Assembly: GCA_041398565.1 (NCBI GenBank)
Contig: JAWKUN010000004.1
Location: forward strand, 620,001-684,000
Direction: 5' to 3'
DNA length: 64,000 nucleotides
DNA from: DATGPD01 sp041398565
Lineage (GTDB): Bacteria; Planctomycetota; UBA1135; UBA2386
The stretch's first letter is position 1. The number at the start of each line of letters is the position of its first letter. The notes below the pieces were generated by a model, which was given only the letters and a program-made list of their open reading frames with translations, did not search any database and was not told the DNA's origin. The position numbers were made by a program, and so were the translations under genes. Shown one piece after another: positions 9,285-17,068 of this stretch.

Positions 9285-9740
9285 ATGCTCGACGCCTTTC
9301 CACCCATCCCCGTGCTGCACGCGGTGTCGACCTGGTTCATGGTCGGCCTGATCTGGTTCGTGCAGGTCGTGCACTACCCGCTGTTCGCCTCGGTCGGCGA
9401 GGAGGCGTTCGCAACCTACGAGCAGCGCCACACGTTGTGGACGGGATACGTCGTGATGCCGCCCATGCTGGTCGAGGCCGGGACCACGGCGTTGCTGCTG
9501 GTTGCGCGACCGCGCAACCCGTGGGTCGTCGGTGGCGCGGTGCTGCTCGCGGTCGTGTGGGCTTCGACGTTCTTCCTCCAGGTGCCGTGCCACGAACGGT
9601 TGGGATAGAGCTTCGACGCGGCGACCGCGAGCCGACTGGTCACGACCAACTGGATCCGCACGGTCGCATGGAGCACCCGCGGCATCGTCGCACTGGTGCT
9701 GCTGCGCGAGGCGTTCCTGCAGGCCGGGCGCGGCGCCTGA
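9285..9740 (+). pseudogene. Small integral membrane protein interrupted by in-frame TAG
   Basis: From the ATG at 9285 the frame encodes a hydrophobic protein with three likely membrane segments (FMVGLIWFVQVVHYPLF; VMPPMLVEAGTTALLLV; VVGGAVLLAVVWASTFFLQ) and then PCHERLG. A TAG at 9606-9608 ends it at 107 aa. The same frame continues past the stop without break as SFDAATASRLVTTNWIRTVA and a further hydrophobic segment (GIVALVLLREAFLQ) to a TGA at 9738-9740. The continuation looks like real protein, so one base change or a sequencing error has split a gene of about 151 codons. Family name unknown to me. Confidence 0.7.
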
Positions 9741-9789
9741 TCCAGCGCCGGCCGCATCCCGCCCCGGCGGCCGATCGAAGCCTGACGGC

Positions 9790-10548
9790 GTGACCGACAA
9801 AGCGACCACCCGCGTCCACCTCGTCCTCGGCGCCCGCGACGGCGGCATCGGCGGTGCCGTGGCGCGCGCGCTGCACCGCCGCGGCAGCGTCCCCGTCCTC
9901 GCCGGCCGCACCGAGGTCCACCTCGACGTGCTGGCGCGCGAACTCGGCGTCCCGCGCCTGCCGGCACTCGATGCCCGCGACTTCGACGCGGTCGAGGCCG
10001 CGGTCCAGCAGGTGGTCGCAGACCACGGCCGGATCGACGGTGTCGTCAACTGCGTCGGCTCGATCCTGATCAAGCCGGCCCACGGCACGAGGCAGGAAGA
10101 CTTCGAGGAGGTCATGCGCACCAACGTCTGGAGCGCGTTCGCGACCGTGCGCGCCGCCGTCAAGGTGATGCAGAAGCACAAGCATGGTTCGATCGTGCTG
10201 ATGAGCTCGGTCGCCGCGCGCACCGGCCTGCGCAACCACGAGGCGATCGCTGCGGCCAAGGCCGCGGTGCAGGGGCTCGGACTGTCGGCAGCGGCGACGT
10301 ACGCCGCGCGCGGCATCCGGGTGAACGTCGTGGCGCCGGGGCTGACCGAGACGGGGCTCGCGGAACCGATCCTGCGCAACGAGGCGAGCCGGAAGGCGAG
10401 CGAGGCGATGCACCCGCTCGGGCGGATCGGGCGGCCGGAAGAGGTGGCGGGGCTGGTGGCGTGGCTGCTCGACGACGACGGGGCGGAGTGGGTGACGGGG
10501 CAGGTGTTCGGAGTGGACGGGGGGTTGTCGACGATCGCGGGGGGTTGA
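9790..10548 (+). CDS. SDR-family oxidoreductase lacking the catalytic tyrosine
   Basis: 252 aa from a GTG at 9790; the frame is open upstream only through the tail of the preceding gene in another frame. Rossmann-fold landmarks are GARDGGIG (14-21) in place of TGxxxGIG, VNCVGS (86-91), and MSSVAARTG with Ser140. The usual YxxxK is replaced: Lys157 is present but the residue four before it is Ile153. PLGRIGRPEEVAGLVAWLL and GQVFGVDGG are classical SDR C-terminal motifs. Hence NAD(P) binding is expected, while ordinary ketoreductase or alcohol dehydrogenase chemistry through Tyr-Lys is doubtful. The substrate is unknown. Confidence 0.88.
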   Translation: MTDKATTRVHLVLGARDGGIGGAVARALHRRGSVPVLAGRTEVHLDVLARELGVPRLPALDARDFDAVEAAVQQVVADHGRIDGVVNCVGSILIKPAHGTRQEDFEEVMRTNVWSAFATVRAAVKVMQKHKHGSIVLMSSVAARTGLRNHEAIAAAKAAVQGLGLSAAATYAARGIRVNVVAPGLTETGLAEPILRNEASRKASEAMHPLGRIGRPEEVAGLVAWLLDDDGAEWVTGQVFGVDGGLSTIAGG

Positions 10549-10643
10549 GGAGAAGAGGCAGTGTCGAGAGGAGATGGTGGCGGGGAGAATCGGGTGAAGG
10601 CTGTGGCGAGCAGCCGAGCAGGGTGGCCGTTCTGGCGCGGGTG

Positions 10644-10771
10644 CGGACACGGGCACGGGCGCGGGCGGCACGGGTGCGCGGATCGGGCGACTCGACAACC
10701 CGGCGGACCATGGGCACAGCGCTTCTGTGCCCGCGATCCGCTGCCCGTTTACCCGCCCGTGTCCGTGTCCG
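10644..10771. repeat. Long imperfect hairpin element
   Basis: The arm starting at 10644 (CGGACACGGGCACGGGC) is the approximate reverse complement of the arm ending at 10771. GCGGATCG at 10678-10685 pairs with CGATCCGC at 10734-10741. The tip is a perfect 8-bp stem, GGGCACAG (10712-10719) with CTGTGCCC (10725-10732) around the loop CGCTT. A bulge of about 26 bases lies on the 5' side. It sits in the 322-base gap between the SDR gene and the next gene. It could be a structured RNA, a terminator complex or a mobile hairpin repeat. Confidence 0.6.
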
Positions 10772-10870
10772 AATCTGCCGCCATGCTCCGCAGTGTTCCT
10801 GGTCGACACGCGCAACTCGCCCCTCGGTTTTGCCGGATCCACCCACCAACTCCCGACGAATCCCTCCCGC

Positions 10871-11268
10871 GTGGTGCTCGCCCGCCTCAGCCTCCTTTGG
10901 GCCATCGTGATGTTCTCCGTGTTCGGGATCTGGCTCCTGCTCGCTCCCGAGAAGCTCGGCGACTGGCTCGGTGTGCGCGCCGAGACGGCGGCCGGGCGGA
11001 CCGAGATCCGGGCGTTCTACGGCGGGGCCCAACTCGGGCTCGTCGCGCTGGCGGTGCTCGCGCTGGCGGTGCGGCCGCAGTGGATCCCGGCGAGCTGTGC
11101 AGCACTCGCGTGCGTCAACCTCGCGGTGGCGGGTGCCGGTTCTACGGGATCCAGGTCGACGGCAGCGGCAGCGGAAGTCTGTACTCGATCCTCGCGGTCG
11201 AGGCGTTCACGGGGCTCCTGGCCCTCGCGGGGCTGTTGGCAGCGCAATCGACGGAGCACGGAGGCTGA
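10871..11268 (+). pseudogene. DUF4345-like membrane protein, frameshifted
   Basis: From a GTG at 10871 the frame gives LARLSLLWAIVMFSVFGIWLL, PEKLGDWLGV, then RAFYGGAQLGLVALAVLAL and ALACVNLAVAGAG. These are the membrane segments and spacing of DUF4345-type proteins. Near 11139 the reading shifts: the next frame carries RFYGIQVDGSGSGSLYSIL and AVEAFTGLLALAGLLAA and ends at 11268. Adding one base at GCC-GGTTC would restore GARFYGIQVDG, so a single-base deletion or sequencing error is the simplest cause. The next gene starts 2 bases after the stop. Confidence 0.7.
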
Positions 11269-11270
11269 AG

Positions 11271-11450
11271 ATGTTCGGACTGTTCGGCAAGAACCCGGTC
11301 AAGAAGCTCGAGGCCGCCCACAGGGCGAAGCTCGAGGAGGCGCGCGACACCCAGCGTAGGGGCGACATCCGCGGCTATGCGGCGCTGATGGCCGAGGCCG
11401 AGGAGATCGGCAAGCAGCTCGAGGCGGAGAAGGCGAAGGCGGTGCTCTGA
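11271..11450 (+). CDS. Small DUF6435-like protein
   Basis: 59 aa starting MFGLFGKNPVKKLEAAH and ending with a charged helix rich in Glu and Lys. The pattern MFxLFxxNPxKKLxxxYxxxLExAxxAQRxGDIRxYxxLxAEAE is that of the small cytoplasmic DUF6435 family. It starts 2 bases after the preceding (frameshifted) gene, with GGAGG just before the ATG, so the pair is probably one transcript. The function is unknown. Confidence 0.8.
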   Translation: MFGLFGKNPVKKLEAAHRAKLEEARDTQRRGDIRGYAALMAEAEEIGKQLEAEKAKAVL

Positions 11451-11711
11451 CCGGCATCGCTGGGCTTCTCGATGCAGGCGTTCTCAGGCGAACTCGCCAA
11501 GCGTCGGGGCGAGGCCCGCCCGCGCCGCTTCGACGCCGCGCAATGGCAGCGCGAGCGGGGCGCCATCCTGGCCGCGGGCATCGCCCTCTCGCCCAACCTC
11601 GACCCGTGCGACCCTCGCGTGGTGGCCCTCGCCGACCGCGACGTCGCCATGATCGCGCACGCAAGCGTCGGCCCACGCAGCGGCGTCGTCGCGTCGGGCG
11701 GCAACCGACAT
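11451..11711. other. Gap between convergent genes
   Basis: A plus-strand frame from 11472 reads ELAKRRGEARPRRFDAAQWQ but runs on antisense through the beta-lactamase and has no recognised motif. I treat it as non-coding or as an unrecognised remnant. Confidence 0.3.
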
Positions 11712-12626
11712 TCACGCACTGGCCACGACACGCCCGACCTCGGCGAGCACCGCTTGCTGCTCGTCGTTCGGCCACTCGGCCACGGTGTCGGTGTCGTAGT
11801 AGGCCGCGACCACCAGCGGTGCGCGCTCGGGCGGCTCGATCCACACGACGTCGTTCACCTTCACGGTGCACGATCCACCGCCGGTCCCAGTCTTGTCACC
11901 AGCGATCCACTGGCGCGGCAGACCCCGGCGCACCCGCGCGGCGCCGGTTTCGGTCGCGATCATCCACGCACGCAGAGTGGCGCGGGCCGCGGGCGCGAGC
12001 CCGTGGCCGCCGAGCAGGTCGCCCACCAGGCACGCCATGGCGCGCGGGGTCGTAGTGTCGCGTGCGTCGCCCGGCCGCACGTCGTTCATCTCCGGTTCGT
12101 AGCGATCGAGCCGCGTCGTGGCGTCGCCATGCGCCCGGCAGAACGCATTGAAGGCCGCTGGGCCACCGAACTCGCGCAGCAGCACGTTGGCGGCGGCGTT
12201 GTCGCTGGCGGTCTGTGCGGCGTGGGCGAGCGTCCCGAACGAGACCGCCACGCTGCGCTCGCCGCTTGCCACGGCCGCGGACAACAAGGCGCGCGTGATC
12301 GGCGCGTGGCCCACGAGGTCGGTCTCGCCGAGGGCGACCGTGGCGTCGAGTGCGCCCGCCCCGGTGGCGGCGCCTTGCAGCACCATTGCCGCCAACACGA
12401 GCTTGAAGGTCGAGCACATGGCGAACCGTTCGTCGACGCGGTGGCCGTCGATCGTGCCGCTACCCAGATCGAGCACGGCGACGCCCAGTCGACCGTTGCG
12501 CTCGAGCCCGGCGATCGCGGCGCTTGGTGACCGCGCGCTCGCGGGTCTCGGTGTGCGGCACGACGCGAGTGCTCCACCGGCAGCGAAGACGAACAAGTCA
12601 CGGCGGTCGATGCGAGTGGGCAACAT
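11712..12626 (-). CDS. Class A beta-lactamase, predicted Tat-exported lipoprotein
   Basis: 304 aa from the ATG at 12626. All active-site motifs of serine beta-lactamases of class A are present: S72-T-F-K75, S141-D-N143, E177-P-E-M-N181 (the ExxLN-type omega-loop box with Met for Leu) and K245-T-G. The N-terminus holds twin arginines (R8 R9, RRDLFVF) followed by a hydrophobic stretch and LASC at 20-23, a lipobox, so Tat export with lipid anchoring is predicted. A Cys precedes the catalytic Ser (MCSTFK). It should hydrolyse beta-lactams; the spectrum cannot be told. No LysR- or BlaI-type regulator is adjacent, and no mobile element flanks it. Confidence 0.94.
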   Translation of the reverse strand: MLPTRIDRRDLFVFAAGGALASCRTPRPASARSPSAAIAGLERNGRLGVAVLDLGSGTIDGHRVDERFAMCSTFKLVLAAMVLQGAATGAGALDATVALGETDLVGHAPITRALLSAAVASGERSVAVSFGTLAHAAQTASDNAAANVLLREFGGPAAFNAFCRAHGDATTRLDRYEPEMNDVRPGDARDTTTPRAMACLVGDLLGGHGLAPAARATLRAWMIATETGAARVRRGLPRQWIAGDKTGTGGGSCTVKVNDVVWIEPPERAPLVVAAYYDTDTVAEWPNDEQQAVLAEVGRVVASA

Positions 12627-12949
12627 GCCGGCAGTGTACGCGGCGAGCGGCCAGCCACGAAATCGTCGCTCGCGTGCCGACGCTGCCGCGCGTAGGGTAG
12701 CGCGACGAGCTTGCTGCGTTCCACTGCTGCGCGGGAAGGCGCGCATGCCCGCCCGTCCAATCCGTGTGACCGAGCACGGAGCGAGCCGCGCCCCGATCCG
12801 AACCTGGACCGACCCGGCGAGGACGGAGCTTGCTTGCCTTGTCCCGCGATCAACGCCCTCGGTGAGAGCCGTAGCTCATGGACATCGCACTCCTCGCGCG
12901 CCTGTCTACTTCGCGAGACCGACCACCGCCACTCCTCCTTGGCTCAACG
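12627..12949. other. Intergenic upstream of beta-lactamase, nothing recognised
   Basis: It presumably holds the beta-lactamase promoter. No family fragment, repeat copy or hairpin was identified with confidence. Confidence 0.3.
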
Positions 12950-13318
12950 TCACCGCCGTGTACGGCGCCCGATCGATGTCGTCTCGATCGAGATCGCCTG
13001 TCGATAGAAGGTCACGTCGGCGAGACCGAGCGCGTTCGGCACCGCGATCGACGTCTCGGTCACACTCCGCCGAGGCTCCAAAGCCCTGACCGGCAGCACG
13101 ACCTCGATCGACGTACGCAGCAAGCCACACCAGGGTTGCCCAAGCGCGAGCGTCGAAATGTCGAACGTCAGCCGCACCTCGCCGAACGCCGTGTTCAAGA
13201 CTCCGGTCAGCAGGAACACCGAACGCTGGGAGATCGTCGGCCGGAGCGGACTGAAGAAGGAGCACTCCGTCGTCGCTCTCAATGTGCTGCCGAGCAGCGG
13301 TACGCCGAGCGCGATCAC
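12950..13318 (-). pseudogene. Orphan C-terminal domain of a secreted protein
   Basis: About 120 residues without signal peptide. VPLLGSTL is followed by SVFLLTGVLNTAFGEVRL and then VPNALGLADVTFYRQA and SIETTSIGRR, which are the landmarks of the shared C-terminal domain. The frame upstream of 13318 does not yield a plausible body, and the C-terminal end lacks the usual SNG-type ending. It is best read as a remnant of a lost secreted-protein gene. Confidence 0.5.
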
Positions 13319-13446
13319 CGGAGTCGGAAAACAATGTCGGGGCGCACGTCATGCTGGGGGCGAACAAGCCCGTCGCACGCGCCGGAGATGCGGATTCTCG
13401 CCAGCCGGACCGATTCCCCGCTGGTCGCCGCACCGCCAGCTGGGCG

Positions 13447-15267
13447 TCACCACTCCGCCAACGCGCGCACCGGCGGCGACGGGGTGTCGCCGTCCGTCGC
13501 ACGCGGCACCAGCAACACGGCCACCCGCACCGTCCCCGCGCGCGGCGGCACCCGGAGTTCGAGGCGGCGAACGCCCACGTTCCGCCGCTGCGGCGCCGCC
13601 TGCTCGGCCGACGCGACGCGCCACGTCGCGTCCGCCGGGGTGAGCGCGCGCGCGACGAGCTGCCGGCCCCCGCTCGTCAGCAACGCCTCGCGGCGCTCGC
13701 CGAGCTCGACGTCGGCGCGCGTCGTCATGCCCCAGAAGACCTCGTGTTCGCCGGCGAACTCGAACTCGTCCTGCACCAGCGCTGCGCGGTCGACCAGCGC
13801 GACCCCGCGCTGCGCCCGCGTCGCCGCGGGGTACGCCGAGCCGAGGTCGAGCACCACGCTGGCCTGTTCGGCGGAGAAGCGCAGCACCTCCGCCTTGCCG
13901 AGCGGGTCCTGGTCCGCGCCGTCGACGCAGACGACGTCGTGGCTGCGCGACGCCAGCCGGTAGTAACTCCAGCGGCGCCCGCCACGCTTGCCCTCCCAAT
14001 AGCCCGGCAGGTTGTAGTCGTCGGAGCCGAGGTCGAGCGCCCACCGCTCGCCGAGCGCGTCGAACACGAAGCTGCCGAGGTCGAGGTGCCCGTGGTTGAC
14101 CTGATTGTAGCCGCCCTTGACGGCGAGGAACGACGCGTCGCGTTCGCCCCACGCGCTGCGGAACACGGCGACCGGCACGCCGCCGCGAAACAACCGCGCG
14201 CGTTCGATCGGCAGGTCGTCCGCGGCCGGTGGCACATACCACGCCACGTGCATCGCCTGCGCCGCGTGGTCGCGCAGCACGGTGTGCTCGGCCGCGGCGA
14301 ACGCGGGCTCGTCGCAGATCCCCGCCAACCAGAACATGCACGGCGACGGCCCGCGGCGCGACGTCTCGCCGGCGTCGGCGAAGTTGAAGAACAGCCCGGT
14401 CGGCCCCGCGGTGCAGATCGGGAACCATGCCGCGCGGCGCAGGCCGTCGCGCGTGGCGAGCCCGAAGTCGGTGCCGAGCGCGGAACGCAGCGCGTCGATG
14501 CCGTAGGCGGTGTACCGAGTCGCGTAGTCCCAGTAGCCCGGCCCCTCCATCCAGCCGCCGTCGGGTTCGTAGGAGGCGAGCGCCGTCGGCAACGAACCGA
14601 TCGCATGTTCGAGCACGACGCGCGCCAACGCCGGCTCCTCGTCGGCGACGGCCAGCGCCCCGATGAGCAACCCCGCGTTGCACACCTGGTTCCAGTTGAA
14701 CGCCGACCGCGCCCACCACGCCTTCGCCGCGTACGCCTCGCGCCCGGGCGCCAGGCCGTTGCGCACCAGCGCGCCGCGGACCGCGGCCCGATCGTCGTCG
14801 CCCAGCTGCGGCAGGAGCCAGTCGTAGCCGAGCGCGACGGCGTGCGTCATCTCGGCGACGTCGAGGAAGTGCGACGGGTTCCAATCGGCGAACGCCGCGA
14901 CCGTGCGCAGGTCGCGGACCGCGCGCGCCGCGAAGCGCTCGTCGCCCGTCCACCGCCACGCCAGCGCGAGCGCCTGCACCCGCCGCAGGCACTCCCGGCT
15001 GACATGCAGGAGTCGCGGTCCCCGCTTCTCGTAGCGCAGGTCGTCGAGCGCGAGGCAACCCTCGGCCTGCTGCAGCACAGTGTCGACGCACCGCCGCAGC
15101 GCGGCGTCGTCACGCTGCTGCTGCCGTCGCTGCGCCAAGACCTCGTCGGACAGGAACAGCCGCGGGTGCGGCGCGAGGTCGCGCAGGCGACGGTCGAGTT
15201 CGCTGTCCTGCGCCGCAAGCGACGCGAGGCCGAAGAGGCAGAGGGTCGCGACGGCGCGCAGCGGCAT
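13447..15267 (-). CDS. Secreted heparinase II/III-type polysaccharide lyase
   Basis: 606 aa with a signal peptide (MPLRAVATLCLFGLASLAAQD). An alpha-helical first half carries DWNPSHFLDVAEMTHAVALG (residues 128-147), WNQVCNAGL and DGGWMEGPGYWDYATRY (236-252). The second, beta-rich half carries the NHGHLDLGSFVFDALG box (391-406) typical of the heparinase II/III family. Such enzymes cleave uronic-acid-containing polysaccharide by beta-elimination. Candidate catalytic residues are in the NHGH and GYW/RYT boxes, but I cannot assign them by structure. With the sulfatase at 2666 it suggests use of sulfated or uronate-rich glycans. The substrate is unknown. Confidence 0.88.
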   Translation of the reverse strand: MPLRAVATLCLFGLASLAAQDSELDRRLRDLAPHPRLFLSDEVLAQRRQQQRDDAALRRCVDTVLQQAEGCLALDDLRYEKRGPRLLHVSRECLRRVQALALAWRWTGDERFAARAVRDLRTVAAFADWNPSHFLDVAEMTHAVALGYDWLLPQLGDDDRAAVRGALVRNGLAPGREAYAAKAWWARSAFNWNQVCNAGLLIGALAVADEEPALARVVLEHAIGSLPTALASYEPDGGWMEGPGYWDYATRYTAYGIDALRSALGTDFGLATRDGLRRAAWFPICTAGPTGLFFNFADAGETSRRGPSPCMFWLAGICDEPAFAAAEHTVLRDHAAQAMHVAWYVPPAADDLPIERARLFRGGVPVAVFRSAWGERDASFLAVKGGYNQVNHGHLDLGSFVFDALGERWALDLGSDDYNLPGYWEGKRGGRRWSYYRLASRSHDVVCVDGADQDPLGKAEVLRFSAEQASVVLDLGSAYPAATRAQRGVALVDRAALVQDEFEFAGEHEVFWGMTTRADVELGERREALLTSGGRQLVARALTPADATWRVASAEQAAPQRRNVGVRRLELRVPPRAGTVRVAVLLVPRATDGDTPSPPVRALAEW

Positions 15268-15405
15268 GCCGCCATGCTACGCCGCGGGCCCGACGCCGGC
15301 ATTCTTCGCCAGATGCAGGCCACGCGTGACGGGCGGAGAGGGCGGCACACCCTCGCTACGCGGAGGAGCCCAGCTGTACCAGAACCGCGTCGTAGCACAG
15401 AACGC

Positions 15406-15431
15406 GATGCGTACCGACGATGCGTACCGAC
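15406..15431. repeat. Perfect 13-bp tandem direct repeat
   Basis: GATGCGTACCGAC occurs twice head to tail in the gap between the lyase and the DUF2231 gene. It might be a transcription-factor site, but the neighbouring genes both end or begin on the far side, so its role is unclear. Confidence 0.6.
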
Positions 15432-15521
15432 TGCAGCGGCGCTACCTTCCGGAGCATGGGAGGAAGGCCACCGAACGAAGCCCCGGCCTGGGACGTCGAG
15501 CGCGACGTGCGGAGGGCGCCG

Positions 15522-16031
15522 TCACCGGTCGTCGTCGTCCCGGTGCGATCGCGGCGCCGGCGTCTGGCCGGGCGCCGTCGGTGCGTACGCGGCGGCGCCG
15601 CCGTGGCCGTACACGATCTCGCCGCCGGCCTTGCCGACCCGGTAGCCGAGCGCGAGCACAGCCACCGTGCCCAGGGCGGTGGCCAGCCCGGCGTGGGGAG
15701 CCCAGCGGCCGCGGCGCAGGAACCAGGTGACGACGGCGAGGGCGAGCACAGCAACGCTCGCGGCCACGAAAACCTGGGCCGCGGATTCGTGTTGGTGCAA
15801 GATCGCGTCGCCGACGATGCCCTCGACCTTGTCTTCCTCGTGCTCTCCGGTGCGCAGGGCGAGGATGCCGGAGCCGACGAGCAGGGCTTGCGCCGCCACG
15901 GTCAGCGCCCACACGCCGGCCGGCAGCCAGGCGCGCTGGACCGCGACGAGGAGTCCGAGCGCCAGCAGCGGCATCAGGACGGCGAGGGCCATGGGCAGAT
16001 GAACGATCATCGGGTGAAGTGGACTTTGCAT
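15522..16031 (-). CDS. DUF2231-type membrane protein
   Basis: 169 aa from the ATG at 16031. The N-terminal signature HPMIVHLPMALAVLMPLLALG matches the HPxxVHxPxA...L box of DUF2231. Four hydrophobic segments follow (about 8-35, 38-58, 82-103, 112-132), then a short tail ending in an Arg/Asp-rich run. The HxxH spacing near the membrane suggests heme or metal contact in some members, but that is inference. It is divergent from the LuxR-type gene at 16127, with about 95 bases between the starts. Confidence 0.82.
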   Translation of the reverse strand: MQSPLHPMIVHLPMALAVLMPLLALGLLVAVQRAWLPAGVWALTVAAQALLVGSGILALRTGEHEEDKVEGIVGDAILHQHESAAQVFVAASVAVLALAVVTWFLRRGRWAPHAGLATALGTVAVLALGYRVGKAGGEIVYGHGGAAAYAPTAPGQTPAPRSHRDDDDR

Positions 16032-16126
16032 GTCGGTCTTGTCTCCGGCCGTGTGAACGCCGGAGCCGGCCGCGTACTTCGTCACCGTGCCTCCGCTCTT
16101 CGTAGGACGCGCGCCGGTAGCACACG

Positions 16127-16729
16127 GTGCCGGACGAGGCAGCGCCGTTGAGCGCGCATCCGGCACATGTGCGACGCGGCCATCGCGGCGCCCTCGGCCT
16201 GGCCATCCTCATGGCCGCGATCGTGCTATTCGCCACCGCCGACCTGGTGGCGGATTTGGCCACGGGGACCACCTGGCTGCACGTCCTCCTCGAGGCAGGC
16301 ACGGCTGCGGCCGGTATGGCCGGACTCTGGGTAGTGCTGCGCCGGCTCGCCGAGGTGCGCCACGCCGAACGCGAAGCACGGGGCGACGCCCGGGCGCTCG
16401 CCGATCGGTTGGCAGCCTCGCAGTTGGAATCGGAGCGCTGGCGGCGCGAGGCGCACGACCTGCTCGCCGGGCTCGGTGCAGCGATCGACCGGCAGTTCGT
16501 GCGTTGGGCACTCACTCCTGCCGAGTGCGAGATCGCCCGGCTCGTGCTGAAGGGGCTCAGCCACAAGGACATCGCCGCCGTGCGCGCGGTGAGCGAGGCG
16601 ACGGTCCGCCAGCAGGCAGGCGCGGTGTACAAGAAGGCGGGACTCGAGGGGCGTCACGACCTCGCCGCGTTCTTCCTCGAGGGCCTGCTCCTGCCACCGG
16701 TGGGAGCGGCCGACTCAGAGAGCCCGTGA
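16127..16729 (+). CDS. Membrane-anchored LuxR-type HTH protein
   Basis: 200 aa from a GTG at 16127. Two membrane segments (about 21-41 and 50-72) are followed by a charged coiled coil (73-118) and a LuxR/GerE-type helix-turn-helix (about 128-190: LTPAECEIARLVLKGLSHKDIA then SEATVRQQAGAVYKKAGL). It lacks a receiver or other classical input domain, so sensing is probably through the membrane or coiled-coil part. Divergent placement suggests control of the DUF2231 gene or itself. Confidence 0.85.
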   Translation: MPDEAAPLSAHPAHVRRGHRGALGLAILMAAIVLFATADLVADLATGTTWLHVLLEAGTAAAGMAGLWVVLRRLAEVRHAEREARGDARALADRLAASQLESERWRREAHDLLAGLGAAIDRQFVRWALTPAECEIARLVLKGLSHKDIAAVRAVSEATVRQQAGAVYKKAGLEGRHDLAAFFLEGLLLPPVGAADSESP

Positions 16730-16880
16730 TCGATCCGGAGCGGGTCGAGGCGCACGACGACGCTCGGTTCTCAGCGCTCGATCCCCCGGCCAACGCGCGG
16801 CCTCGTGCACACCGAGGACCTCGGAACTGTGCTGGGCCACTGACCGCGACCGCCTGCGCCTGCGGCCACTGCTCGTACCG

Positions 16881-17068
16881 CTCAGCGCAGCCGGCGGCCG
16901 CAACCCAAAGGGTTGATGTCGGCGCAGCGCCGACCAGAGGGGCCGCCGACGCTGTTGTTGCTTGGAGCTTCCAGGGCTGCTCGGGCGTGGCCTGGTCAGC
17001 TCTGTGGCAACGGAACAACACGGCCGAATTCGCGCCCGCCGCCACGATTCGCAGCCCTTGCAGCTCAG
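16881..17068. repeat. Dispersed intergenic repeat, copy 1
   Basis: 188 bases nearly identical (about ten differences and one indel) to 53894-54082 in the same orientation. It contains GTCGGCGC-A-GCGCCGAC (16918-16934) and the core GGCAACGGAACAACAC (17006 on). Its last four bases lie inside the 3' end of the histidine kinase gene and include the complement of its stop codon. Confidence 0.88.

Noticed and set aside
11472..12530. Plus-strand frame of 352 codons
   Set aside because: Mostly antisense to the beta-lactamase.
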